In this document: piece by piece, positions 9,101-16,930 of the stretch
How positions within the stretch are numbered: position 1 is the stretch's first letter
How the letters are laid out: every line of letters begins with the position of its first letter
Assembly: GCF_002563675.1 (NCBI RefSeq)
Contig: NZ_PDJC01000001.1
Location: 2,852,001 to 2,916,000 of the forward strand
From: Propionicimonas paludicola
GTDB lineage: Bacteria > Actinomycetota > Actinomycetes > Propionibacteriales > Propionibacteriaceae
Reading direction: 5' to 3'
Length of the DNA: 64,000 nucleotides
The notes under the pieces: model-generated
What the model was told of the DNA's origin: nothing
The model's input: the letters and a program-made list of their open reading frames with translations, nothing else
Databases searched by the model: none
Program-made: the position numbers and the translations under genes

Positions 9101-11012
9101 CGGTGAAGTTGGTGCCGTCGCTGTAGCTGAAGTCCAAGGTGGCCGGAACGGTGGCGATCGAACCGGTGAAGCCACCGGTCGGCAGGTTCGGGATCGCCTG
9201 CCGGAAGGTGGTGCTCAGCTGACCCTTGGTGGCGCTGGCGGCCAGCGCGGACAGAGTCACCGAGCCCTTGGCCTGGGTGGTGTCGGTTCCCGAGGCCAGC
9301 GGGATCGCCGCCGAGCTGAACGGCACCGTCCACGAGATCGGGTGGCCGAAGTTGTCGGTGGCGGTGACCGTCAGGTTGTGGCTGCCTGCAGCCAGCCCGG
9401 CGCCGATCTCCTGACCGACGGTGATCGGGACGCCGTCCAGGGCGTAGCTCCAGCCGGTGGCCGAGCCCTGGTTGGTGATCGTGGCGTTGAAGGTGACCGG
9501 CTCGGTGATCGTTGCGCCCTTGGCCGGCACGGTCGCCTTCAGCGAGACGTCCACCTGGCGGGCGCCGCTGACCTGGTAGTTCAGCGCCTCGACCTGGGCC
9601 GCGGTGAGCGCGGTGCTCCAGACCCGGGCGCCGGCGACGGTGGACGGAGCCAGGAACTCGGGGTAGCCGCCGACCTTGGTGTCGCCGCCGATCACGAAGT
9701 ACTTGGCGTCGCCGTCGGGGGCACCCAGGGTGCCGGTGACCGCCGCGGCCTCGGCCAGAGCGCCGTCGATGTAGAGCTTGTAGACCGAGCCGTCATAGGT
9801 GGCCACCACGGTGTGCCAGACGCCGGTGGTCAGCACCGGACTGACCACGCTGCGGTAGCCGCCGTCGATGTAGGCCATGGTGCCGATCTTGTTGCCGGTG
9901 GCGTAGACCGAGATGCCGCCGGTGTTCTTGCCCGAGCACACGTCCAGCTCGGATGGGGTCGGCACCGGGCCGTTGAACCGGAAGTCGCACTCGATGCTGA
10001 AGGTGTTCAAGACGTTGGGGGACTTGGTGGCGTCCCACGCGTTCGGGATCGGGTAGACCACGGCCTGGCCGACGCCGTCGAAGGTCGCGGCCTTGCGGCC
10101 CAGGGCCACGTCGGTGGAGATCTGCGGATCGGCGTACGGGTCCGGAGTCGCGCCGGACGCCCTGTCGGTGAACGAGCCGCCGGCCAGATCGACATCCAGG
10201 ACGTCCGCGGCCGGCACGGTGGCCGGAGCGGCGGTGTCGGCGGCGTAGACCGCGGCCACCTGGTCGGCGGTCAGCGCCGAGCTCCAGATCCGGGACAGCG
10301 CGATCTGCGACTGGGCGAACTTCTCCGGCAGACCGGAGCCGTTGGTGTCACCACCGAGGACGAAGTAGCGTCCGCCCGGGGCGCCGACCAGGCCGGTGAT
10401 GGCCAGGCGGCCCACCTCGGCGCCGTTGATGTAGAGGACCATGGCGGCACCGTCGTAGGTCGCCACCACGTGGTACCAGGTCTTGAGGGTCAGATCCTTG
10501 GCGTAGGTCAGGGTCCGGTAGGCACCGCCGATGTAGAACGACGCCTTCACCTTCGACCCGTTGACCTGGATGGCATAGCCACCGGTCTGGATGCCCGAGC
10601 ACGATTCGTGCTCACCGGACGGCATCGAGCCGACCGGGGCGAACCAGCACTCGATGGTGGCTCCGGTGGTCAGGTTCGGGCTGTTCAGCGGGTTCCAGAC
10701 ATTGGCCATGTCGTAGACGTAGGCGCTGCTGCTGCCGTCGAAGCCGGCCACCACCTTGTTCACCGCGTCACTGACCGTCACCTTCGGGGTGCCGTAGGTG
10801 ATCACCGTGCGGTTGGCCGCACGGTCAGCCGGCGAGCCGTTGCGGAAGTCGACGTTCAGCACGTCCGCGGCCGGCACGGTGACCTCTGCGTGGGCCAGCG
10901 TCGGGACGGTCAGCGCCGACCCGACGGTCAGGGCAGTGGCGAAGCTCAGCGCGAGCGCGACCAGGCGGCGCCGACGCGGGGCGGGCCGGGCGCCAGCAGG
11001 CACAGGTGACAT
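6195..11012 (-). CDS. Giant secreted LamG / metallophosphoesterase / Ig-like protein
   Basis: This protein of about 1605 aa has, in order: a signal peptide (basic RRRR, hydrophobic core, cleavage near AHA), two LamG-like concanavalin folds (about 45-255 and 265-480), an Ig-like linker, a calcineurin-type phosphoesterase (about 765-1050) and several Ig-like modules to the C-terminus. The phosphoesterase motifs visible are WTDPQF, GDIINND, GNHDNQ, HSYL and GHIHG, the full two-metal set. No sortase motif is seen, so it is either free or bound through its Ig/LamG parts. The ATG at 11012 is chosen over 11042 because GAGGAGA lies about 8 nt upstream. It is the first gene of the HupE operon. Upstream (11013-11232) is non-coding. 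Confidence 0.85.
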   Translation of the reverse strand: MSPVPAGARPAPRRRRLVALALSFATALTVGSALTVPTLAHAEVTVPAADVLNVDFRNGSPADRAANRTVITYGTPKVTVSDAVNKVVAGFDGSSSAYVYDMANVWNPLNSPNLTTGATIECWFAPVGSMPSGEHESCSGIQTGGYAIQVNGSKVKASFYIGGAYRTLTYAKDLTLKTWYHVVATYDGAAMVLYINGAEVGRLAITGLVGAPGGRYFVLGGDTNGSGLPEKFAQSQIALSRIWSSALTADQVAAVYAADTAAPATVPAADVLDVDLAGGSFTDRASGATPDPYADPQISTDVALGRKAATFDGVGQAVVYPIPNAWDATKSPNVLNTFSIECDFRFNGPVPTPSELDVCSGKNTGGISVYATGNKIGTMAYIDGGYRSVVSPVLTTGVWHTVVATYDGSVYKLYIDGALAEAAAVTGTLGAPDGDAKYFVIGGDTKVGGYPEFLAPSTVAGARVWSTALTAAQVEALNYQVSGARQVDVSLKATVPAKGATITEPVTFNATITNQGSATGWSYALDGVPITVGQEIGAGLAAGSHNLTVTATDNFGHPISWTVPFSSAAIPLASGTDTTQAKGSVTLSALAASATKGQLSTTFRQAIPNLPTGGFTGSIATVPATLDFSYSDGTNFTGDQLSAGQPVASPSSHNLMPFQRFDVEVGTADADRMIRWSGVVDPQRAVTLYVWNAASAKWLKLDGASGLADGEVVLSGTAPSDAVDAGKVHVLVVGNDPFADNLSAHDSSAGTPDEKNHFEKPESYDFSFVHWTDPQFIAEGATGGSGKWPASPTYTSSSGVQTADEQAVWALAYSQALQWTADNAKDKKIVYAANTGDIINNDLVNPDATNPDGSPMYPGLNAHVDEENAFASKEFKRLEGSGVVNQTIAGNHDNQVGVETGPTSRFSKAFSAANYYAQAQGWPAGASYHAWDETADADGKTTSQGGDNQNNYVLFSAGGLDFVAVGLSYGVTKAEADWANQVFARYRDRNGILITHSYLAAATASHPDGRDVATTGDGSRLYQQVAAANPNVFLVLAGHIHGVGTNLKTYQTNTTQITHHTVEMLADYQNYTLPASKIFTKQTCPTCVIAPDGSVDTNGDGTVDHKATDQLYFGAAYQRVLQFNVKDSTMSVDTYSPFFDAFGNTANDPAARYNGSEDNFTVPVDLTSRKTSFATSALSVFSPTDQVIGTATAKSGFPASVTWTGLEAGKTYAWTATTTNADGNVVGSVNQFGGVFEATAKGTDVTAPKISFPTDTIVDQDAGFDALAQVTATDNADGDVSGSLQVVGSVDTSKPGSYALVYSAVDANQNQAQAVRQVTVKATPVPDRTATKLSASNVSVVFGTSPVLSATISPASASGTVQFASGEDELCRGTIGNGSVSCTVNSLPPVGTYPVTVDYAGDATHDPSHTAIAVKVTEPSVAKADTVVSALPLTVNGNATATLKLKVTGGASLPTGTVDVREGKTLLGRPGLIDGTGTLTFTGGRFSVGTHTLTLEYTGDALHNGSRATVQVTVVKAPVKTSTKVSTALTDKKLRVTVTVSPSNAVGKVIIQVGSKSYTITVKKGVAVKTVDRPKTKKVTIKATFVPSDKAKYTGSTTTKPLAVR

Positions 11013-11232
11013 GGGCGATCTCTCCTCAGGGCAGGGCGACATCGCGTCCGGGTGTTCGCCGGACGACGCCTTCGGGAGGCGAGGAGCAAAGTCCCCGCCA
11101 CTGCTGAGGCAATCAAGGCCGGGTGTACGAGACCGGCCGGACAGGTGTCCCCCGGGTTACGAGAGCACGGCCAGAAGTTGGCCTTAGCCCTTCCGGACTA
11201 GGCCTTTTGGACGGTCCCGCGGAACCGGCGGC

Positions 11233-12225
11233 TCACTTGGCCGGGACGTAGCCGGCGTCGGCAACCGCCTTGCTGCCATCGGCGCTGAGCAGCCAGGCCA
11301 ACACCTTGCGGGCCGGGCTGTCGGCCGGCTCGTTGGCCCGGATCACCGCGAAGAAGTCGTTGGTGTAGGGGTAGCTGCCATCGGCGAGGGTCTCCTTGGT
11401 CGGCTGGACGCCACCCACGCCGAGCATCTTGATGCCGTCGACGGCGTACATGTTGGCCAGGTAGTAGTAGACGCTGTAGCCCAGTGCATTGCCGGAGTTG
11501 GCGTAGCTGGCCACTCCGTCGATGATCTCGCCCATCTCGCCGGAGATCCGATCGGCCGGGGCCTTGGCCAGCTTGGCGTCGCCGACCACGTACTTGCGGA
11601 ACAGCGCCTGCGAGCCGGACGCCTCCGGACGCTGGTAGCCGATGATCGGCGCCTTCTTGCCGCCGACCTGCTTCCAGTTGGTGAGCTTGCCGGTGTAGAT
11701 GTCCTTGTACTGGGCCGTGGTCAGAGACTTCACCGGGTTGGACGAGTTGGTGAAGAAGACCAGGGCGTCCCGCCCGATCGGGTGGTACTCCAGCTTGGTG
11801 CCGGACTCGGCGATCAGCCTCTTGGTCTCGGTGTCAGCCTCGTAGACCAGCAGCAGATCCGTCGACTGGTTGACCAGGTTCTGATAGGCCTGCGGAGTCC
11901 CGGTGGTCTTCACTGCGTTGTCGGCGATCGTGGCCGGCACCCCGGTGAGCCGCTGCGTCACCAGTGAGATCAGCGGAATGTTCGCCGTCGAGCCGTCGAT
12001 CCGCGGTAGCCCGGCCAGCGCGAACGGGTAGCCGGGCGCCGGAGTGGCCGGCGGCGCAGATCCGGTCTGCTCCGGATCATCGCCGGGCGAGCTCACCGCT
12101 GCGGTGGCCGGACTAGCCGGTGGCGTTGCGGCGGACGAGGCCGCGCCCGAACCGGGGGTGCAGGCAGCCAGGCTCGCTGCGAGCAGGGCGGCAACCAGTG
12201 CCGCGGCGAAGGAGCGGGTGCGCAT
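11233..12225 (-). CDS. PstS-like periplasmic-binding lipoprotein
   Basis: This 330-aa protein has a lipobox (LAAC, Cys22), a Ser/Pro/Ala-rich linker of about 40 residues and a PBP2-type domain with PstS-like features (SGSQALFRKYV, TNDFFAVIRANEP, and LTNWKQVGGKKAPIIGYQRP). It is probably a phosphate-binding or phosphate-sensing surface protein. No pstCAB genes are adjacent. It lies one base after the WG-repeat lipoprotein gene, so the two form an operon. GGAAG precedes the ATG by 6 nt. A weak hairpin (11169-11183) follows its 3' end. Confidence 0.75.
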   Translation of the reverse strand: MRTRSFAAALVAALLAASLAACTPGSGAASSAATPPASPATAAVSSPGDDPEQTGSAPPATPAPGYPFALAGLPRIDGSTANIPLISLVTQRLTGVPATIADNAVKTTGTPQAYQNLVNQSTDLLLVYEADTETKRLIAESGTKLEYHPIGRDALVFFTNSSNPVKSLTTAQYKDIYTGKLTNWKQVGGKKAPIIGYQRPEASGSQALFRKYVVGDAKLAKAPADRISGEMGEIIDGVASYANSGNALGYSVYYYLANMYAVDGIKMLGVGGVQPTKETLADGSYPYTNDFFAVIRANEPADSPARKVLAWLLSADGSKAVADAGYVPAK

Positions 12226-12226
12226 G

Positions 12227-13792
12227 TCAGTCTTCCAATCTGAGATAGCTGCTTTGCCGATAGAGCCAGGCACCGGACGCGTCCACGATGCCGGCGAACT
12301 TCGCCGTGGTGGCCTGGTAGTAGCGGGTCTCGCCGGCGGCCGGGTCGATCAACGGGCTCACTGAGGCCAAAGCCGTCGGGCCGTGGGCGTCGATGACCAC
12401 CCCGGGACCGGTCTCGGACCCGCAGTGGACGAAGGCTGGGCCAGCCCCCGCGCAGACCGACCCCGGAATCGTCTCGATCGTGATCCCGGTGGTAAGGGCA
12501 AGGATCCGGTCATCGGAGTCCTCGTCGTTGGGCCGGGCCGAACCGAGGAAGCCGGCGCTGATCGCCCGCGAGAAGCCACTCGGCAGCGGCGAAGCGGTCC
12601 CTTCAGGAAGATTCACCAGTTGATCGTCGCCGACATCCGGGGAGAAGGTGCAGGCTCCGCCCGCGTCCGATTCGCAGGTGATCCCGCCGAGTCCTGGCGC
12701 GATCACCTCACGGCCGTCCGCGGTGAACAGTGCTTGCCCAGTCCCGCCGGTCACGAGGTAGCCGAGCACCGGGCCGTAATCAAAGCCGAACTCCGAGCCG
12801 AGGACCTCGTCGACCTGACTCCACGTCCCGGGCAGCTGCCGTCCGCTCTTGTCGATCAGAACGTAGTCCTCATCGCCGCGCTGGAGGACGGTCACGCCTC
12901 CACCGTCGTCGCGCACGTCCTCGGACGTCGGTGCGACCATCCAGTGTCCGTCGAGGTCGAGGAGTCCCACTTTGCCGCCGTCACGCTTCGTGCGTGCCGG
13001 CAATCGGGACTCCCCGGCAGCCAGCGAGCTCCCCCACGTGACCCAGCCGGGGTGTCGGACCTTCCGTCCGCTGTTCAGGTTGAGGAAGTACTCGCCCTTG
13101 GGCTCGGTGACGTTGATCAGGCCCGGACGCAGGCTGGTCAGCTGCCGACCCTTGATCGGCCGGATCAGCCACTTTCCGGTGGCCAGCTCGAGCAGGCCGT
13201 TCTGGACGTCCGCCTGGGTCGAGGCTTCGTCCAGGCCGTCATTGGTGGTGATCACGTAGCTCGGCCCCGCGCAGTCGCCACGTTCGGTGGGCAGCTTCGC
13301 CAGCCGCTTGCCGCTCAGGTCGAAAACCTCGCCGCGGGCATCGCCGCCACGGTTGGCGATCAGCAGGACCGGACGTCCGGAGTCGTCGGAGCAGTACTGG
13401 TAGGACTCGTAGCGCTGCGGGATGACCAGCTTGCCGGTGACATCGAGGAAGCCGTAGCGGGGGTAGGACTCCCGGTAGCCGGAGTAGTCGGTCACCGATA
13501 CGTCGGTCTCCAGGGGCCACAGCATCGGCTTGCCGTCGCTGGCCGGCAGTGGCTGCGGGCCGGTGTACTCAGGCAGCGGCCGGAAGTCGTAGGGGCCGAC
13601 AGTGGCCGAGCCGGACGAGCTGGACGCAGTGGTGGTCGGGCTGGACGTGGCCGAGCTCAGCGGGGTGGCTCCGGGCTGCTCGGTTCCCGGCTGTGGGGTC
13701 GGCCCCAAACCGCGATCCGGCCCGGCTACACAACCGGCCAGCAGCACCCCAACCAGCCCGATGCCCAGCACCGTCCGCAACCGCCTCCGCAT
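12227..13792 (-). CDS. WG-repeat-containing lipoprotein
   Basis: This 521-aa lipoprotein has a lipobox (LLAGC, Cys21) and a Ser/Thr/Pro-rich spacer to about residue 70. It then has degenerate WG-type repeats, for example YGFLDVTGKLVIPQRYES and later KVGLLDLDGHWMVAP. Such repeats form beta-structured surface domains of unknown ligand. It is the first gene of a pair with the PstS-like lipoprotein (1-nt gap). No enzymatic motif is seen. Confidence 0.7.
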   Translation of the reverse strand: MRRRLRTVLGIGLVGVLLAGCVAGPDRGLGPTPQPGTEQPGATPLSSATSSPTTTASSSSGSATVGPYDFRPLPEYTGPQPLPASDGKPMLWPLETDVSVTDYSGYRESYPRYGFLDVTGKLVIPQRYESYQYCSDDSGRPVLLIANRGGDARGEVFDLSGKRLAKLPTERGDCAGPSYVITTNDGLDEASTQADVQNGLLELATGKWLIRPIKGRQLTSLRPGLINVTEPKGEYFLNLNSGRKVRHPGWVTWGSSLAAGESRLPARTKRDGGKVGLLDLDGHWMVAPTSEDVRDDGGGVTVLQRGDEDYVLIDKSGRQLPGTWSQVDEVLGSEFGFDYGPVLGYLVTGGTGQALFTADGREVIAPGLGGITCESDAGGACTFSPDVGDDQLVNLPEGTASPLPSGFSRAISAGFLGSARPNDEDSDDRILALTTGITIETIPGSVCAGAGPAFVHCGSETGPGVVIDAHGPTALASVSPLIDPAAGETRYYQATTAKFAGIVDASGAWLYRQSSYLRLED

Positions 13793-13938
13793 GCGGCCAT
13801 CATCCGCCCGTCGCCCACACCCCGCTGAGTTCTTGGGGTTGATTCACCTCATTCTCAGCCACCGCGACCCCGGAGATGGTTCGGAGGCTTCCACCCTTGT
13901 CAGCGCGAGTCTTGGGGGAAGGCACCGAAACAGACCAG

Positions 13939-13974
13939 CCCCACAGAAAGGGGACAGTCCCCATTTCTGTGGGG
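13939..13974. repeat. Compound hairpin with GGGGAC-A-GTCCCC core
   Basis: The outer arms CCCCACAGAAA (13939-13949) and TTTCTGTGGGG (13964-13974) are perfectly complementary over 11 bp. They enclose a second perfect palindrome GGGGAC-A-GTCCCC (13950-13962). The sequence can therefore form a nested or extended hairpin. A related copy lies at 20362-20374. It sits downstream of the HAD gene. Confidence 0.8.
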
Positions 13975-14000
13975 CGGCGCTTTTCCTGCGGAACGCAGAA

Positions 14001-14024
14001 GCGGACGGTCTCGCGACCGTCCGC
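14001..14024. terminator. Perfect 10-bp GC hairpin 3' of the HAD gene
   Basis: GCGGACGGTC, loop TCGC, GACCGTCCGC. It is 60 bp beyond the stop of the minus-strand HAD gene. No U-tract is evident, so it may be a factor-independent terminator of the high-GC type or another mobile palindrome. Confidence 0.55.
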
Positions 14025-14083
14025 TGTGCTAAGACGCCTCGTCGGACCGGCTTTATCGGAGCCGACCAGGCGTTCGGCTGCTC

Positions 14084-14932
14084 TCAGGACGCGAGAGCTG
14101 CCGGTTCCCAGGCTCGTCCACGCAATCGAGGAGCGAACCAACGATCCAGTTCGGCGGCAGTACCGCCGTCGGCGAAGCAGCCGGTGACACCATCTGCGGC
14201 TTCCTGGACGTCCGCGCACGCGTCGCCGACGGCGACCCCACGTCCGGCCCAGGTGAGCATCTCGATGTCATTGCGGCCATCGCCGATGGCCAGCACATCG
14301 GCGGCGGTGAAGCCCATCTCGGCGACGACTTCGGCCAGCGCCGAGGCCTTATTGACCCCCGCTGGTGCGATGTCGAGCCAGGCACTCCAGCCGACCGAAT
14401 AGCTGACCCCGTGCAGCCCGAGCCGTCCGGCCAAGTCGATGAACTCGGCATCGGAAGACTCCGGATCGCGGACGATGATGCGAGTCACGTCCGACCCGGC
14501 CAGTTCATCGGTGCTGACTTCGACGATCTCCCCGGACAGATCCCCTTCGGGGAACTGTCGGGTGACCCGGTAGCCAACGCCGATCACCTCGGCCGCGATT
14601 GCTGCACGTGGATGTTCACGAAGCACCTTCTCGATCACGTCAGCCGGATCGAAGGTGCGTACTGTCAGCAACTCCAGCGGCGGGAACTGGACGATCACAG
14701 CGCCATTCGACGCGATCGCCGGCCCCGTCGGGAGCTCAAGCTGTTCGAACACCGGGCGCGTGGCATGCCAACTACGCCCCGTGGTGAGGACGACCGGAAC
14801 CCCGGCCGCCGTGATTCGCCGAACCGATCGGCGCACATTTTCGGGTAGCACTCCCTCGTGATCGACGAGCGTCCCGTCGATATCGAGTGCTACCACTCGC
14901 GGCCTCCAAGCCGCCAGTTCACTCTTCTTCAT
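14084..14932 (-). CDS. HAD-superfamily Cof-type phosphatase
   Basis: This 282-aa cytosolic hydrolase has all four HAD motifs: DIDGTLVD (motif I, nucleophile and acid Asp), TTGRS (motif II), a conserved Lys in GVNKASAL (motif III) and GDGRNDIEML (motif IV). A C2-type cap lies between motifs II and III. Its substrate is probably a sugar phosphate or similar small phosphate ester. The ATG at 14932 opens MKKSELAAW and leaves a normal Cof-family length. In many actinobacteria a HAD gene like this lies near serS; here it is about 3 kb from serS. Confidence 0.8.
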   Translation of the reverse strand: MKKSELAAWRPRVVALDIDGTLVDHEGVLPENVRRSVRRITAAGVPVVLTTGRSWHATRPVFEQLELPTGPAIASNGAVIVQFPPLELLTVRTFDPADVIEKVLREHPRAAIAAEVIGVGYRVTRQFPEGDLSGEIVEVSTDELAGSDVTRIIVRDPESSDAEFIDLAGRLGLHGVSYSVGWSAWLDIAPAGVNKASALAEVVAEMGFTAADVLAIGDGRNDIEMLTWAGRGVAVGDACADVQEAADGVTGCFADGGTAAELDRWFAPRLRGRAWEPAALAS

Positions 14933-15039
14933 CTTGATTCGAGAGTACCTGGTGGCTGTGACGCCCCCGTGAACCACAGATGAATCTTGCCTCCGCGAGC
15001 GGTCTGGCTCGGCCGGCCGCCGGCATCGCAGCGGCGAGG

Positions 15040-15870
15040 CTACATCTCCTCGTGGTAGGTGGGATCGGCGTCGAAGAGCCGTCCGTCCGGGCGGCTCAAG
15101 CCGCTGATGGCAGCCACCTGGGAGTCATCCAGTTCGAAGTCGAACACGGCCAGGTTCTCCGCCTGCCGCTGGGCGCCGGCCGCCTTGGGCAGCGGCACCG
15201 CACCCAACTGCACCTGCCAGCGCAGGACGACCTGGGCCGGCGTCCGGCCGACTGCGGCGGCGATGTCGGTGATCTCCGGGCTGGCCAGGACGTCGCCGCG
15301 ACCCAGCGGGCTCCACGACTCGGTGATGATGCCGAGGTCGGCGTCCGCCTGGCGCTGCTCGGCCTGAGCGAACCGCGGGTGCAGCTCGACCTGGTTGACC
15401 GCCGGCACCACTCCGGTCTCGGCGATGATCCGCTGCAGGTGCTCGGGCAGGAAGTTGCTGACTCCGATCGAGCGGAGCAGGCCGTCGCGCTGCAGGTCGA
15501 CCAGCGCCTGCCAGGCCTCGACGTAGCGGTCGGTGATCGGGTTGGGCCAGTGGATCAGGTACAGATCGATCTGCTCCACGCCGAGCCGGTACGCCGACTC
15601 GTGCGCGGCGTTGATGGCCTTGGCATAGGTGTGGTGCCGGCCGGGCAGCTTCGAGGTGATGGTGATCTCTTCGCGCGGGATCCCGGAGCGCCGGACGGCC
15701 TCGCCGACTGCGCCCTCGTTCTCGTAGTTCACGGCCGAGTCGATCAGCCGGTACCCGGCGTGCAGCCCGCTGACGATGGCGTCCACCCCGGGACGTCCGA
15801 CCAGCGGATAGGTGCCGAGCCCGATCGCGGGCAGGAGGTGGCCGTCGTTCAGCGTATGGCTAGGGATCAT
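15040..15870 (-). CDS. Aldo-keto reductase (2,5-diketogluconate reductase-like)
   Basis: This 276-aa NADPH-dependent (beta/alpha)8-barrel has the catalytic tetrad D44, Y49, K74 and H107. The motifs are LIDSAVNYENE, TSKLPG and LIHWPNP, with GVSNF and a C-terminal NADP-binding region. It would reduce aldehydes or ketones in the cytosol; the substrate is not readable. Coding-strand TAGGGT (plus 15877-15882) lies 6 nt before the ATG with no ribosome binding site, so a leaderless transcript is likely. Confidence 0.85.
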   Translation of the reverse strand: MIPSHTLNDGHLLPAIGLGTYPLVGRPGVDAIVSGLHAGYRLIDSAVNYENEGAVGEAVRRSGIPREEITITSKLPGRHHTYAKAINAAHESAYRLGVEQIDLYLIHWPNPITDRYVEAWQALVDLQRDGLLRSIGVSNFLPEHLQRIIAETGVVPAVNQVELHPRFAQAEQRQADADLGIITESWSPLGRGDVLASPEITDIAAAVGRTPAQVVLRWQVQLGAVPLPKAAGAQRQAENLAVFDFELDDSQVAAISGLSRPDGRLFDADPTYHEEM

Positions 15871-15896
15871 GAGCAGACCCTAGCTCGGCAGCCGGG

Positions 15897-15913
15897 CCCC
15901 CTGCCAAGGGGGG
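15897..15913. repeat. C5/G6 hairpin between AKR and phosphatase genes
   Basis: CCCCC-TGCCAA-GGGGGG. It resembles the central CCCCTGACAAGGGG of the palindromic repeats at 60848 and 63034. It overlaps the start region of the AKR transcript and abuts the 3' end of the tyrosine phosphatase gene, where it could act as a terminator. Confidence 0.4.
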
Positions 15914-15914
15914 A

Positions 15915-16778
15915 TCAGCGGAACTTCGCCTTCAGCGCAGCCAGGTCGGCACTGCTCAGCCCGAGGCCGCTGCGCAGGTAGGCAGAGATGCTGCCGTACT
16001 TCTTCTTGGCGGCGTCGAGCCCTCCCTGCAGCGTGGACGCCGTCGTTCCCGAGGTGCGCAGGTACTCGCTCATCACCTGGGAGTCGCTGGCGCCGATGGC
16101 GTACATCACCATGGCCACCATCCAGCCGGTGCGGTCCTTGCCGGCCGTGCAGTGCACCAGCACCGTCCCCTTGGTCTTGGCGGCCGCGCGCAGCGCCTTG
16201 GCGAAGGCCGTCCGCCGCGCGGAGTCGGTGACATAGCGGGGGTAGACGGCATCGGAGTTGATCCCGATGCTCAGGTGGGTCACCTTGGGCAGCTTCGGGT
16301 CGGGGTACTTGGCGCGGACGCTGGTCGTGCGCAGATCGATGATCAACCCGCCGCGCAGTTCGAGGGCCAGCTTCAGTTTGTCGCGTTTGGTGGCGTCGAC
16401 CAGTCGGGCGGTACGCAGCAGGGCGCCCTTCTTGAAGCCGTAGCGGGCCAGCGCATCGCGCTCGTTGGTGACCCCGGACAGGCTGATGCTGGACGGGTAG
16501 GTGAAGGTCTGGTTACCCAGGGACGAGGTGAACACCTGGCCCTTGGTGAAGCGCTGCAGGTGGCCGGTGCGTCCACTGATGGTCACCGAGGTCCGGGCCG
16601 CGGTCGGCTTGCCGAACTTCGCGGTGCCACCGGCCGCCTTCCAGGCGGTGTAGGTGCTGCCGGTGATGGTGTGGCCGCCGACCGTGGTGGACGCGGCCTG
16701 CGCCGGGCTCGGCGCGACCAGGCCCAGACCGAGAGTGAGGGCCAGCGCTCCGACCAGGGGCTTCAGTAGCGGCTTCAT
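15915..16778 (-). CDS. Secreted tyrosine/lipid phosphatase with LGFP-like N-terminal module
   Basis: This 287-aa protein has a Sec signal peptide (cleavage near AQA-AS), an N-terminal module of about 60 residues resembling an LGFP repeat (AGGTAKFGKP, then LQRFTKGQVF), and a Y_phosphatase3-like domain. The catalytic P-loop is HCTAGKDRTG (H209, nucleophile C210, R216). Exported phosphatases of this kind occur as actinobacterial virulence or cell-envelope enzymes, but the substrate here is unknown. A GATAAT-like hexamer 6 nt before the ATG suggests leaderless expression. The 3' end abuts the C/G hairpin at 15897. Confidence 0.8.
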   Translation of the reverse strand: MKPLLKPLVGALALTLGLGLVAPSPAQAASTTVGGHTITGSTYTAWKAAGGTAKFGKPTAARTSVTISGRTGHLQRFTKGQVFTSSLGNQTFTYPSSISLSGVTNERDALARYGFKKGALLRTARLVDATKRDKLKLALELRGGLIIDLRTTSVRAKYPDPKLPKVTHLSIGINSDAVYPRYVTDSARRTAFAKALRAAAKTKGTVLVHCTAGKDRTGWMVAMVMYAIGASDSQVMSEYLRTSGTTASTLQGGLDAAKKKYGSISAYLRSGLGLSSADLAALKAKFR

Positions 16779-16839
16779 GTTGGCATTATCACCCCGACGC
16801 CCGGCCCGGCCGTGGCGAGCGAGCGTCCGCCGCAGCACA

Positions 16840-16903
16840 GACGCCACCGAAGATCACCCGGCCATCGAGACTCCGGTGGCGCTTGTGGCTCTTCGGTGGC
16901 GTC
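16840..16903. repeat. 13-bp perfect inverted repeat
   Basis: GACGCCACCGAAG (16840-16852) pairs with CTTCGGTGGCGTC (16891-16903). The 38-nt spacer contains a further partial copy, CCGGTGGCG. The repeat is 28 bp past the 3' end of the minus-strand HAAS gene, so it could be a terminator stem. Otherwise the 16779-16930 gap holds nothing recognised. Confidence 0.55.
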
Positions 16904-16930
16904 CGCGGGGGGCGGCCGGGACGAGTCGGA

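Noticed and set aside
6504-11009. Open frame of about 1500 codons on the plus strand
   Set aside because: It is exactly antisense to the secreted phosphoesterase gene, has a composition typical of high-GC shadow frames (Gly/Arg/Val-rich, no domains), and the minus strand shows clear motifs.
11013-11232. Possible riboswitch leader of the phosphoesterase operon
   Set aside because: Several GC stems can be drawn, but I could not match the conserved core of ydaO, c-di-GMP, cobalamin or other known riboswitches.
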